Source: an uncultured Blautia sp.
Lineage (GTDB): Bacteria; Bacillota; Clostridia; Lachnospirales; Lachnospiraceae
DNA length: 32,622 bases
Direction: 5' to 3'
NCBI RefSeq assembly: GCF_934371575.1
Contig: NZ_CAKRNY010000041.1
Coordinates: forward strand, 1-32,622
Part shown: positions 1 through 7,438 of the stretch, in pieces
Position numbering within the stretch: the first letter of the stretch is position 1
How the letters are laid out: every line of letters starts with the position of its first letter
The notes under the pieces: generated by a model
What the model saw: only the letters and a program-made list of their open reading frames with translations
Told to the model about the DNA's origin: nothing
Databases searched by the model: none
Made by a program: the position numbers and the translations under genes

Positions 1-404
1 TACTCCAGATGATAACGGCTCTTTGCATCTACAGACGGATCTGAGTACATCTGATAACTGAATACAACATCCTCTGCTGTAACAGGCTCACCATCAGACC
101 ATACTGCATCTTCATGAAGCTTGAAGGTTACTGCATCACTGGCATCGTTTACAGTCCAGGATTCAGCAAGACGTCCCTCGATGGAACCGTCAGCGTTTGT
201 CTGGGTCAGGCGGTCATAAATCTGGTCACAGATAAAACGTGTGTAATTGCTTGTGGTATTCAGTGGCATCATGGTATCCCATGCCTGGTCCATAGCTGCT
301 GTTACCACTTTCTCTTCTGACTCGGCGGCTGCCGGCACAGCAAATGCTGTTACCATAGTTCCGGCGAGAAGAAGGGCTGCTGCTTTTTTCATGTTGATTT
401 TCAT
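1..404 (-). CDS. Peptide ABC transporter substrate-binding protein, family 5 (N-terminal part, cut by window edge)
   Basis: This is the extracellular solute-binding component expected to feed dipeptides, oligopeptides or related solutes to the two permeases encoded just upstream on the same strand. About 134 N-terminal residues are visible and the gene continues beyond position 1. A signal peptide is clear: a short basic start, a hydrophobic stretch AAALLLAGTMVTAFAV, and an AAA-type signal peptidase I site near residue 28. The mature start matches SBP_bac_5 proteins, with TRFICDQIYDRLTQ, then AESWTVND and KLHEDAVWSDGEPVTAEDVVFS, which is the usual family segment. There is no lipobox cysteine, which is unusual for a Gram-positive binding protein that must be held at the membrane. 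The start has a strong AAAGGAGG site seven bases upstream. The gap to the permease is 91 bases and contains a stem-loop. The solute cannot be read from the sequence. Confidence 0.9.
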   Translation of the reverse strand, partial: MKINMKKAAALLLAGTMVTAFAVPAAAESEEKVVTAAMDQAWDTMMPLNTTSNYTRFICDQIYDRLTQTNADGSIEGRLAESWTVNDASDAVTFKLHEDAVWSDGEPVTAEDVVFSYQMYSDPSVDAKSRYHLE

Positions 405-448
405 AATTTTCCTCCTTTTACCCGTGGGCGTATTTTATAAGATTAAAT

Positions 449-473
449 GCCTTTTCGTGCAAGCACGAACGGC
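449..473 (-). promoter_or_regulatory. Intercistronic stem-loop between permease and binding-protein genes
   Basis: On the minus strand the arms TTCGTGC and GCACGAA flank a two-base TT loop and are extended by GCC and GGC. There is no T-run, so it is not a standard terminator. Its place in a 91-base gap before the binding-protein gene fits a processing or stabilising hairpin of the kind that raises binding-protein expression relative to permeases; that role is inference. Confidence 0.6.
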
Positions 474-495
474 CTTTAACTTTGCAACCTTGATA

Positions 496-1365
496 TCACA
501 GTTTAATTTTGGGATCCAGAGCATCGCGGATGCCATCGCCCAGAAAATTAATACTCAATACAGTGACCAGAAGCGCAAGTCCCGGCGGGAGCCAGATCCA
601 TAACTTCTGGGAAAGCACAGTAATGGACTGTGCGTCATAAAGCATATTTCCCCAGCTTGCTCCCGGCGGCTGCACACCCATGCCAAGGAAGCTTAAGGAT
701 GATTCGGAAAGGATAGCACTTGCCATCTGGAAAGTGATTGCGATCAGAATCGGGGCAAAAGAGTTTGGAAGAACATATTTTGTCACGATTTTGAAATTGG
801 AGGTTCCGATTGCCCTTGCAGATTCCACATATTCTTTCTCTGATACAGACAGCACATTTGCATAGATCAGTCTGGCAAACTGTGTCCAGCCAAGTACACC
901 GATCACACAGGTTACAGACCAGACAGATGGTCCGAGAACAGCAACCAGTACCAGGATCAGCACAATTGATGGGAAAGACATGAAAATATCTGCAATTCGC
1001 ATAATAATTGCTTCTGCTTTTCCTCTTGCGTAACCGGCTACCAGCCCAAGAGGTACACCGATGGCACAGCTGATCAGTGTAGAGACAAAACCAACCAGAA
1101 GGGAAGTTCTTCCGCCATACATCAGACGGGCAAATACATCACGTCCGATGGCATCGGTTCCAAGGATATGTGCCCCTCCCGGCGCAGCGGAAAAGGCGGT
1201 GTAGTCAGAGGTATAGGGATCCAACTTCATGATCATAGGAAGAAACACCACCATAAGGACTTCCACGATCAGAACTACCAGACCTGCCATAGCCATTTTA
1301 TGCTCTTTCAGTTTATCAAGTACCTCGGAAAGATAGCTTACGTTTTCATTTTTCTGTTTTTTCAT
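496..1365 (-). CDS. Dipeptide/oligopeptide ABC transporter permease, DppC/OppC family
   Basis: Integral membrane subunit of a peptide-type ABC importer, 289 residues, the usual length for the DppC/OppC branch. An N-terminal cytoplasmic tail is followed by a first membrane helix (MAMAGLVVLIVEVLMVVFLPM), a periplasm-facing segment with the family-typical HILGTDAIGRDVFARLMYGGRTSLLVG, and five further helices. The EAA loop that contacts the ATPase is visible as ESARAIGTSNFKIVTKYVLP. The C-terminus LSINFLGDGIRDALDPK is characteristic of the family. It lies 20 bases after the partner permease and upstream of the binding protein, so it is part of one operon. No ATPase gene is seen; it may lie beyond the left edge. 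The substrate class (dipeptide, oligopeptide, nickel or glutathione) cannot be decided. Confidence 0.93.
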   Translation of the reverse strand: MKKQKNENVSYLSEVLDKLKEHKMAMAGLVVLIVEVLMVVFLPMIMKLDPYTSDYTAFSAAPGGAHILGTDAIGRDVFARLMYGGRTSLLVGFVSTLISCAIGVPLGLVAGYARGKAEAIIMRIADIFMSFPSIVLILVLVAVLGPSVWSVTCVIGVLGWTQFARLIYANVLSVSEKEYVESARAIGTSNFKIVTKYVLPNSFAPILIAITFQMASAILSESSLSFLGMGVQPPGASWGNMLYDAQSITVLSQKLWIWLPPGLALLVTVLSINFLGDGIRDALDPKIKL

Positions 1366-1385
1366 TTTTTGTGTTCTATCCTCCC

Positions 1386-2342
1386 TTATTTATAACTGAT
1401 TCTCGGATCCAGAATTCCGTATGCCACATCAGTAAGGATATTTGCGATCAATACTGCTGCTGCGATCATAACAGTAATTCCCATGATCACCGGATAATCT
1501 CGTCCATTAATGGCTGTTACCATCAGGGAACCAATTCCCGGCCAGCCGAAAACCTGCTCTGTTACCACCGCGCCGCCGACGATGGAAGGAATGGACATTC
1601 CCACAACTGTGACAACCGGTGTAAGAGCGTTTTTCAGGGCATGCTTCATGATCACCTTCCATTTGCCAAGACCTTTCGACTTGGCGGTACGGATGTAATC
1701 ATCCTGCATGACCTCAAGCATGCTGCTTCGCATGTGCCGTACCCAGCCTCCGATCTGCTGGAAAGAAAGTACCAGACAGGGAAGGATCATATGCTTCATC
1801 AAATCTGCGAAGGAATGAGCACCACTGGAGCTGTACATTCCTCCAGATGGCAGGATCTTAAACACAATCGCAAACAGATAAATAAATACCAGACCAACAA
1901 AGAAGTTTGGTGTGGCCATCATCAGCATGGAAAGACCGCCGGAAAAATAATCCCGTCCAGAGTTCGGCTTGGACGCTGCAAAAATTCCAAGGGGAATGGA
2001 TACGATCAGGGACAGCAGAATAGAACTTGCTGCCAGGATTGCAGTAGCCGGAAGCCTCTCCAGAATCATTGCCGCAACAGGTCTTTGTGTGCTGTAGGAA
2101 AATCCCAGATTTCCTGTCAGCAGCTGCTTCAGCCAGGTAAAATACTGAACGATCACAGGCTGATCCAGTCCAAGTGCCACTCGCTTACGCTCCAGCTCTG
2201 CCGGGGTAATTCCCGGATCTGCCAGAAGCGCATCCAGCGGAGAACCTGGTGCCATATTCAAAATAAAATACGCCAGTATGGTGATTCCGAAAAAAGTGGG
2301 AATAGCAACCAGTATTCTTTTTAATATGTATTTCCACCTCAT
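1386..2342 (-). CDS. Dipeptide/oligopeptide ABC transporter permease, DppB/OppB family
   Basis: Partner membrane permease, 318 residues. It starts RWKYILKRILVAIPTFFGITILAYFIL, a classic DppB/OppB first helix, followed by NMAPGSPLDAL and an external domain, then five helices. The EAA loop is RTAKSKGLGKWKVIMKHALKN, and the end is GILDPRI. The start codon overlaps the stop of the upstream cysteine desulfidase gene by four bases (ATGA), with an AAGGAGAGG site inside that gene. Translational coupling of the desulfidase to this transporter is therefore likely, and suggests the imported solute relates to cysteine or cysteine-containing peptides (inference). Confidence 0.93.
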   Translation of the reverse strand: MRWKYILKRILVAIPTFFGITILAYFILNMAPGSPLDALLADPGITPAELERKRVALGLDQPVIVQYFTWLKQLLTGNLGFSYSTQRPVAAMILERLPATAILAASSILLSLIVSIPLGIFAASKPNSGRDYFSGGLSMLMMATPNFFVGLVFIYLFAIVFKILPSGGMYSSSGAHSFADLMKHMILPCLVLSFQQIGGWVRHMRSSMLEVMQDDYIRTAKSKGLGKWKVIMKHALKNALTPVVTVVGMSIPSIVGGAVVTEQVFGWPGIGSLMVTAINGRDYPVIMGITVMIAAAVLIANILTDVAYGILDPRISYK

Positions 2343-3637
2343 AGTGTTTTCTCTTCCTCTCCTTTTCCTACCATGATCCGGATAATCTCTTTATCCGTCT
2401 CGCACATGCCGTCTTTTGCCAGCTGGCCTACATTTCGGATGGTATTTTCTACCCCGTGGGTGACAATTCCGTCTCCGCCATAGAACTGCTGTCCCTGAAT
2501 GTACATCTCATAGCCCATGATTCCGGCATCAACAGCCGCTGAAATCTTGGCTGCACAGGAAGCCTTCGCTCCGTCGCAGATGATTCCGGAAACAATTGCC
2601 AGAGAATTCACGATTGTATGTGCAATTACCTCATAATCACCGCCATAAAGGTATGCAATTCCCGCACCACTTCCGCATCCGGCACTTACTGCACCGCAAT
2701 AGGCGGAAAGAGTTCCGATTCCGGTTTTCAGATGAATGGTCACAAGATTGGAGAGCACCAGGGCACGAAGCATTTTCTCATGGGAAACCTTCAATTCCCT
2801 GGCAAATTCAATTACCGGGATACTGGCAGTCATACCCTGATTGCCGCTTCCGGAATTGATCACAACAGGAAGCTCGCAGCCATTCATTCTGGCATCAGAA
2901 CCTGCTGCTGCTTTCGCTCTGGCACGTATTTTAATATTGTCGCCGTAGGTATGGAGAAGCACCTTTCCAATATTGGCACCATAATTTCCCCGAAGCCCCT
3001 CCTCGGAAATAGCCATATTGTAACGGATCTGGCGCTCCAGAACCGTTTTTACATCTTCTGTATCTACCGTATTGGCAAAATCAATAATGTCTTCTATATT
3101 CAATATGGAGTGATCGGTTTTTGGCTTTTTCTCCTCTGAACAGGCATCCTTCTGAAAAACAGACTGACCGTTTTTCTCAATCAGAATGATATTCGTGTGG
3201 GTGTCCACAATACGGACACGGGAGGTATTTGTCCCTTTTCCTACTGTCAGGTCGATTTCAAATACATGACCTGTGGAGGCTGGAACGATTCTGGGTTTTA
3301 CCTGCTCCATGTAGGCTTTGATCTCTTCCTTCTGGCTGGGTGTAACCCCTGCGATAACCTCAAGGAGCGCTTCGGCATCTCCGGCAATCACACCGGCGCA
3401 CAGGGCTGCAGCAATTCCCCGCATGCCGCCTGTATTGGGAACAATCACACTCTTGACATTTTTAATGATATTTCCGCTTACCTTAATATCCAGAGTATCC
3501 GGCAGCTCACCAAGAGTTTTTCTCGCCACAGCGCCTGCATAGGCAATTGCTATAGGCTCCGTACATCCCATTGCAGGAATCAGTTCTTCTTCCAGAATTT
3601 TTACATAATCCTGATATTTTTTATCATATTTCTGCAA
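2339..3637 (-). CDS. L-cysteine desulfidase family protein (CyuA/YhaM-like)
   Basis: Members of this family, related to the catalytic domain of iron-sulfur L-serine dehydratase, cleave L-cysteine to pyruvate, ammonia and sulfide with a [4Fe-4S] cluster. The hallmark EEELIPAMGCTEPIAIAYAGA near the N-terminus, the PNTGGMRGIAAALCAG segment, the INSGSGNQGMTASIPV segment and the late cysteines in SGIICDGAKASCAAK are all present. I prefer a TTG start at 3637, giving 432 residues, close to the family's usual length, because a good GTGAGGA site lies eight bases before it and it does not overlap the preceding gene. ATG codons at 3673, 3682 and 3703 are in frame but lie inside the dehydrogenase gene and lack a well-spaced binding site. 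Stop and next start overlap (ATGA). A serine or other beta-eliminating activity cannot be excluded. Confidence 0.85.
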   Translation of the reverse strand: MQKYDKKYQDYVKILEEELIPAMGCTEPIAIAYAGAVARKTLGELPDTLDIKVSGNIIKNVKSVIVPNTGGMRGIAAALCAGVIAGDAEALLEVIAGVTPSQKEEIKAYMEQVKPRIVPASTGHVFEIDLTVGKGTNTSRVRIVDTHTNIILIEKNGQSVFQKDACSEEKKPKTDHSILNIEDIIDFANTVDTEDVKTVLERQIRYNMAISEEGLRGNYGANIGKVLLHTYGDNIKIRARAKAAAGSDARMNGCELPVVINSGSGNQGMTASIPVIEFARELKVSHEKMLRALVLSNLVTIHLKTGIGTLSAYCGAVSAGCGSGAGIAYLYGGDYEVIAHTIVNSLAIVSGIICDGAKASCAAKISAAVDAGIMGYEMYIQGQQFYGGDGIVTHGVENTIRNVGQLAKDGMCETDKEIIRIMVGKGEEEKTL

Positions 3638-3659
3638 GGCCTTATCCTCACTTCTTTCT

Positions 3660-4397
3660 TTAAAAGTAATCATATCCCCCATGAATATCCACAATACTGC
3701 CATTCATGTAGCCATTCTTCAGAATTTCGTAGGCCATATCTGCTACTTCCGAAATTTCTCCGAAACGATGAAGGGCAATTTTGCGGTTGATCCGCTCGTA
3801 GCTTTCCGGTGTACGATTTTTGTGCCAGCTGGTTTCAATAAAACCCGGAGCAATGGCATTTACGCGGATCTGCTTTGGTTCCAGTTCTTTTACTAGAGAT
3901 TTGGTAAGAAAATGGATGGCAGATTTGGTAACACCGTAAACCAGAGAGGAAGAATATGCCTGCTGTCCTGCATAAGATCCTGTAAAAAGAATACTGCCGC
4001 CTTCACTCATAACAGGACGCAGCTCTTTTACAAGAAACACCGGAACAGACAGATTTGTATTTACGATTTTGGTCCATTCTTCAAATGTATAATCCTCATA
4101 TTTGGCGTAGGTACTGATTCCCACATTGTTTATCAGCCAGTCTACGTGTCCTGCTTCTTCTCTGATCCTGGAAACAAATTTCATCATGTCGTCATAAGAT
4201 GACATATCCGCCTGGATCAGGCGGATTTTCTTTTGATTTTCCCCGGTCTGGGCATGAAGAAATTCTTCTGCCTGTTCTTTGTTATGTCCGTAGCTTACAT
4301 ATAAAATATCTTCCGGTGCAGAATTGGAAAGAAGCTTCTCTGCGATACCTCTTCCAATTCCGGAAGTTCCGCCTGTGATTACTGTAACTTTACTCAT
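3660..4397 (-). CDS. Short-chain dehydrogenase/reductase (FabG-like), polysaccharide-cluster associated
   Basis: Classical SDR, 245 residues from the preferred ATG. The NAD(P)-binding TGGTSGIG motif is at residues 8-15, NNVG follows mid-protein, and the catalytic YxxxK appears as YGVTK, with a preceding serine in GSYAGQQAYSSS. The C-terminal IVDIHGGYDYF replaces the usual VDGG tail. The start at 4397 is chosen because AAAGGAA lies six bases before it; the ATG at 4403 abuts the binding site. It follows the ThDP enzyme by 38 bases. In this setting it probably reduces the keto product of that enzyme or another precursor of a surface-polymer substituent, rather than taking part in fatty acid synthesis; that is inference from context only. 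Confidence 0.85.
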   Translation of the reverse strand: MSKVTVITGGTSGIGRGIAEKLLSNSAPEDILYVSYGHNKEQAEEFLHAQTGENQKKIRLIQADMSSYDDMMKFVSRIREEAGHVDWLINNVGISTYAKYEDYTFEEWTKIVNTNLSVPVFLVKELRPVMSEGGSILFTGSYAGQQAYSSSLVYGVTKSAIHFLTKSLVKELEPKQIRVNAIAPGFIETSWHKNRTPESYERINRKIALHRFGEISEVADMAYEILKNGYMNGSIVDIHGGYDYF

Positions 4398-4435
4398 AAG
4401 CATTTCCTTTCTTATAAGTTCTGTTTTAATGATCT

Positions 4436-6229
4436 TTATAAACTCATCAGCCTGTCATAAACATCCTTCGGAATATAGGGCTGCTGATTATGAATAGGCT
4501 CACCCAGACAGGTCTTCGGATAGGCAAAGGTTCCCGGCTCCATACGGATTTCCAGAAGCTTCGGCGCATCCGTTCCCTGCAGAAAATCTGCCGCCTTATC
4601 CTTCACTTCATCTGCCTCCATGCAGGTACTGCTGATTCCGTAAGCTTTTGCTACCTCTGCGAAATTGCAGGATGAAAAGCCGCTGCCCTCTGAGGTATCC
4701 GCATAAATCTGCTGGAAATAATCACGCTGAAGATGACGGATCATTCCGAGAGCATGATTATTCATGACCATCATGGTAACAGGAAGATTTTCACGTTTTA
4801 CCCATTCCAGTTCCTGAATGTTCATCTGGAATGCACCGTCGCCGCAAATGCAGGCTACCGGTCTGCCGGTGGCATAATAAGCTCCGATTGCTGCCGGAAG
4901 TGCATATCCCATGGCTCCGTGTCCGCCGGAAAAAAGGAGCTTCTGATCCTTCTGATTATGGAAGGACTGGTAACTCCATACCATATGCTGACCTACATCA
5001 ACTGCCACTGCGGAAGTATCTGCAAGAGCATCGCTTAAAGCTGCGATCATACGGTTAGGATAACGCTCCGGTGTGGAATCATCCACATTACACAGAGAAG
5101 CGCGGATATCTGTACAGATACCCAGCCACTGACCAAAATCATATTCTCCTGCTTTCGGCTCTTCTGCATTCTTTGCCAGCTTTCGGATTACTTCTGCTGC
5201 ATCCACGCAGAAGTTCAATTCATCTGTTCCATTTTCGTGTATATTTCGCTGTAAATTATATTTATCAATATCTACACGGATAATTTTCGCATTTTTCGCA
5301 AATTCATGGACTTTCGTACCAATCTGCCGGGTACAAAGAGAAATTCCCAGACAGATCAGAAGATCACTTTTTGCATTGGCGATCATATTTGCATAGCGGT
5401 GTCCATAGGCACCTCCAATGCAGCCGAAATTCAGTGGATCATCCCAGGGAAGTGCAGATTTTTCCAGCACACTTGTGATCACTGGAAGCTTCCATTTACG
5501 TGCCAGAACAAACAGCTGCTCCCGGACTTCCCGGTCACTGATACCATGTCCCAGCATGATCACAGGACGCTTTGCTTCATCCAGTGCTCTGCAGATCGCA
5601 TCTGCTGCCGAAGCTGCAAGCTTTGAATTCTCATTATTCTCCCGGTCTGCTTCTGATCCATGCTCTTCCAGCCCCAGCTCTGCAGCGCCTATATCATAAA
5701 GCGGATTCTTCACATCCCCACGCTGGATATTCATAGGCAGATCAATCAGCACCGGTCCCTTTCGTCCGGAATTGGCAATACGATAAGCTTTATTCAGCTC
5801 TTTTACAATATCTTCATCTTCCCGGATCTGCACTGCATATTTAGTCACCGGCTTCGCCATTGCCACAATGTCAATTTCCTGAAAGCCCTGCTGGCGCAGT
5901 CCCTGAATTCCGGAATACTCATAGGTATTCAGCTGTCCAGTGAGAAAAATCACCGGCAGGGAGTCAAAATACGCATTTGCAATTCCTGAGATCAGGTTTG
6001 CCGCCCCCGGTCCGCTTGTAGCATATGCGCAGGCACATCTTTCCCCGGCCTGTGCATATCCGCAGGCTGCAAAAGCTGCACCCTGCTCATGATAGCTGGA
6101 ATGGCTCTTTGTATGAGGGTTTCTCTCTATGGAATCAACCAGATGGGCAATCATGGTTCCCTGATATCCAAAGAAATCATTAATACCCTTTTTCTGTAAA
6201 AATTCAACTATATAATCGGTTACTTTCAT
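4436..6229 (-). CDS. Thiamine diphosphate-dependent enzyme, acetolactate synthase large-subunit-like
   Basis: 597 residues with the three-domain layout of the acetolactate synthase/pyruvate decarboxylase superfamily. The N-terminal pyrimidine-binding domain has the activating glutamate in SSYHEQGAAFAACGYAQ (E48) and TSGPGAANLISGIANAYFDSLP. The C-terminal pyrophosphate domain has GDG at 463-465 and NN about 25 residues later, which bind Mg and diphosphate. The usual FGIPG is replaced by FGYQG, suggesting a divergent substrate. The start at 6229 gives MKVTDYIVEFLQKKG, the normal family beginning; an in-frame ATG at 6283 lies inside the upstream gene. No small regulatory subunit is nearby. Placed between a LicD-like gene and an SDR, it likely makes a two-carbon-extended or decarboxylated precursor for a surface-polymer group. 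The reaction is unknown. Confidence 0.85.
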   Translation of the reverse strand: MKVTDYIVEFLQKKGINDFFGYQGTMIAHLVDSIERNPHTKSHSSYHEQGAAFAACGYAQAGERCACAYATSGPGAANLISGIANAYFDSLPVIFLTGQLNTYEYSGIQGLRQQGFQEIDIVAMAKPVTKYAVQIREDEDIVKELNKAYRIANSGRKGPVLIDLPMNIQRGDVKNPLYDIGAAELGLEEHGSEADRENNENSKLAASAADAICRALDEAKRPVIMLGHGISDREVREQLFVLARKWKLPVITSVLEKSALPWDDPLNFGCIGGAYGHRYANMIANAKSDLLICLGISLCTRQIGTKVHEFAKNAKIIRVDIDKYNLQRNIHENGTDELNFCVDAAEVIRKLAKNAEEPKAGEYDFGQWLGICTDIRASLCNVDDSTPERYPNRMIAALSDALADTSAVAVDVGQHMVWSYQSFHNQKDQKLLFSGGHGAMGYALPAAIGAYYATGRPVACICGDGAFQMNIQELEWVKRENLPVTMMVMNNHALGMIRHLQRDYFQQIYADTSEGSGFSSCNFAEVAKAYGISSTCMEADEVKDKAADFLQGTDAPKLLEIRMEPGTFAYPKTCLGEPIHNQQPYIPKDVYDRLMSL

Positions 6230-6263
6230 ATCCTCGACCTTTCTGATGTAATCTTTGTCATTC

Positions 6264-7421
6264 CTATTTCCATAACTTCTCAATCCTTGCCTTCAGCTTA
6301 GGGCGCCCTGCCTTATTCAGTACGTCCATGTAAATATGATGGATTTCCTCATCCGGAATAAAGACCTCATTATTCTTAAGACTTTTTGTCGTAGCCTTTG
6401 TATAGGGCTTAAACACATTCTCAAGAGCCGGATAATCTTTATTTTTATACAGATTTATAATATAGTCCTTTTTATCCAGATAATACTTCTCCAGCTCAAT
6501 TTTATATGCACAGAACTTTACATAATTCCAGCTCCAGTTCAGATATTTCTTTTTTCTGGACGCACGCCCGGATTTTTTTCTGGCACGGATACGCATCTTA
6601 ATAAAACGGTTCTGATTTCCCACTTCCTGGAAATAATCCTCATAGCGGATACGGGCACTTACCATCTCCGATACCTTCGGTGTGTAAACAGGAAGTATCT
6701 TCTGCTGATAGTCTGCCCCGTAATACTTTCGCAAATACGTGTCCGTGTCTGCAGGAACCGGAAATTTCTTCCCGTCAATCTCTACTGTCCGTGTTTCATC
6801 AAAGATTTCCACAGGAAAATAAACCGCCTTTTTCTTCAGGCGCACTACATATTCCTGCGTATTTTCCACGTTCATCCGTCTGCAGAGCATACGATATAAG
6901 CCTTTCGCCAGACGTCCTCTGCCTGTGAGCAGGCGAAGTCTCATTGCCATCCTGCAGAATGCCTTTTTTTTGCCCCGGCGGTCGCCGTAATAATCTCCCA
7001 GCTCATTCCAGCCAACCTCCTGGGCTCTTGTCCACAGATGAGCCAGTCGGAAATGCTGTTTTCCGCGCAAAGGCAGAATATCCACACCCATGCCTGGATA
7101 TTTGTAATTTCTTCCCTCATTCAGACGGAAGCATAAGGTATTAAGATCTGTATAACGAAGGAAAAATCCATAAAATCTCTTATTATTATTCATGGATTCC
7201 ACAATTCTTCCATCCTGCGGCTCTTTTTCAAAAGCCAGACGAAAACGCTCCATATCCGCAGTACGCATATAAATGACTCCGGCATGTGGATTGGTGATCT
7301 CCTGTCCGGTAATACAGCACAAGGTCAGCTGCGGTCCCAGATAATAAGGGATTCCTTCTCTTTTACATATTTTGTCTATTTCGCTCAGAAGCTTTTCAAC
7401 TTCCTTAATCTCTCTGTTCAA
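6264..7421 (-). CDS. LicD-like protein with degenerate nucleotidyltransferase motif
   Basis: The gene aligns by eye with the first and last parts of the LicD protein encoded immediately upstream: VEKLLSEIDKICKREGIPYYLG corresponds to LLQLFRELDEICKENNLRYVMAG. Where true LicD proteins have GGT and the metal-binding DDDVDIYM, this one has GPQ and PHAGVIYM, so the catalytic aspartates are gone. The C-terminal third is very basic (KMRIRARKKSGRASRKKKYLNWSWN) followed by a helical end. The start is uncertain: I chose TTG at 7421 (385 residues), nine bases after GGGAGC and just past the upstream stop at 7439; an ATG at 7505 would overlap the upstream gene by 67 bases. It may be a non-catalytic partner of the active LicD protein or a diverged enzyme; function unknown. 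Confidence 0.7.
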   Translation of the reverse strand: MNREIKEVEKLLSEIDKICKREGIPYYLGPQLTLCCITGQEITNPHAGVIYMRTADMERFRLAFEKEPQDGRIVESMNNNKRFYGFFLRYTDLNTLCFRLNEGRNYKYPGMGVDILPLRGKQHFRLAHLWTRAQEVGWNELGDYYGDRRGKKKAFCRMAMRLRLLTGRGRLAKGLYRMLCRRMNVENTQEYVVRLKKKAVYFPVEIFDETRTVEIDGKKFPVPADTDTYLRKYYGADYQQKILPVYTPKVSEMVSARIRYEDYFQEVGNQNRFIKMRIRARKKSGRASRKKKYLNWSWNYVKFCAYKIELEKYYLDKKDYIINLYKNKDYPALENVFKPYTKATTKSLKNNEVFIPDEEIHHIYMDVLNKAGRPKLKARIEKLWK

Positions 7422-7438
7422 ACTATGCCTGCTCCCAT

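Noticed and set aside
1371..2324. A 317-codon plus-strand open frame opposite the DppB-type permease
   Set aside because: Composition is Cys/His-rich with no family features; it is the antisense shadow of a clear permease gene.
2339..3703. Longer N-terminus for the cysteine desulfidase from ATG at 3703
   Set aside because: It would overlap the SDR gene and add residues not typical of the family; TTG at 3637 has a better-placed ribosome-binding site.
4436..6229. Calling the ThDP enzyme IlvB or phosphonopyruvate decarboxylase
   Set aside because: There is no small subunit, no PEP mutase, and the FGYQG change and cluster setting argue against a housekeeping acetolactate synthase; only the superfamily is claimed.
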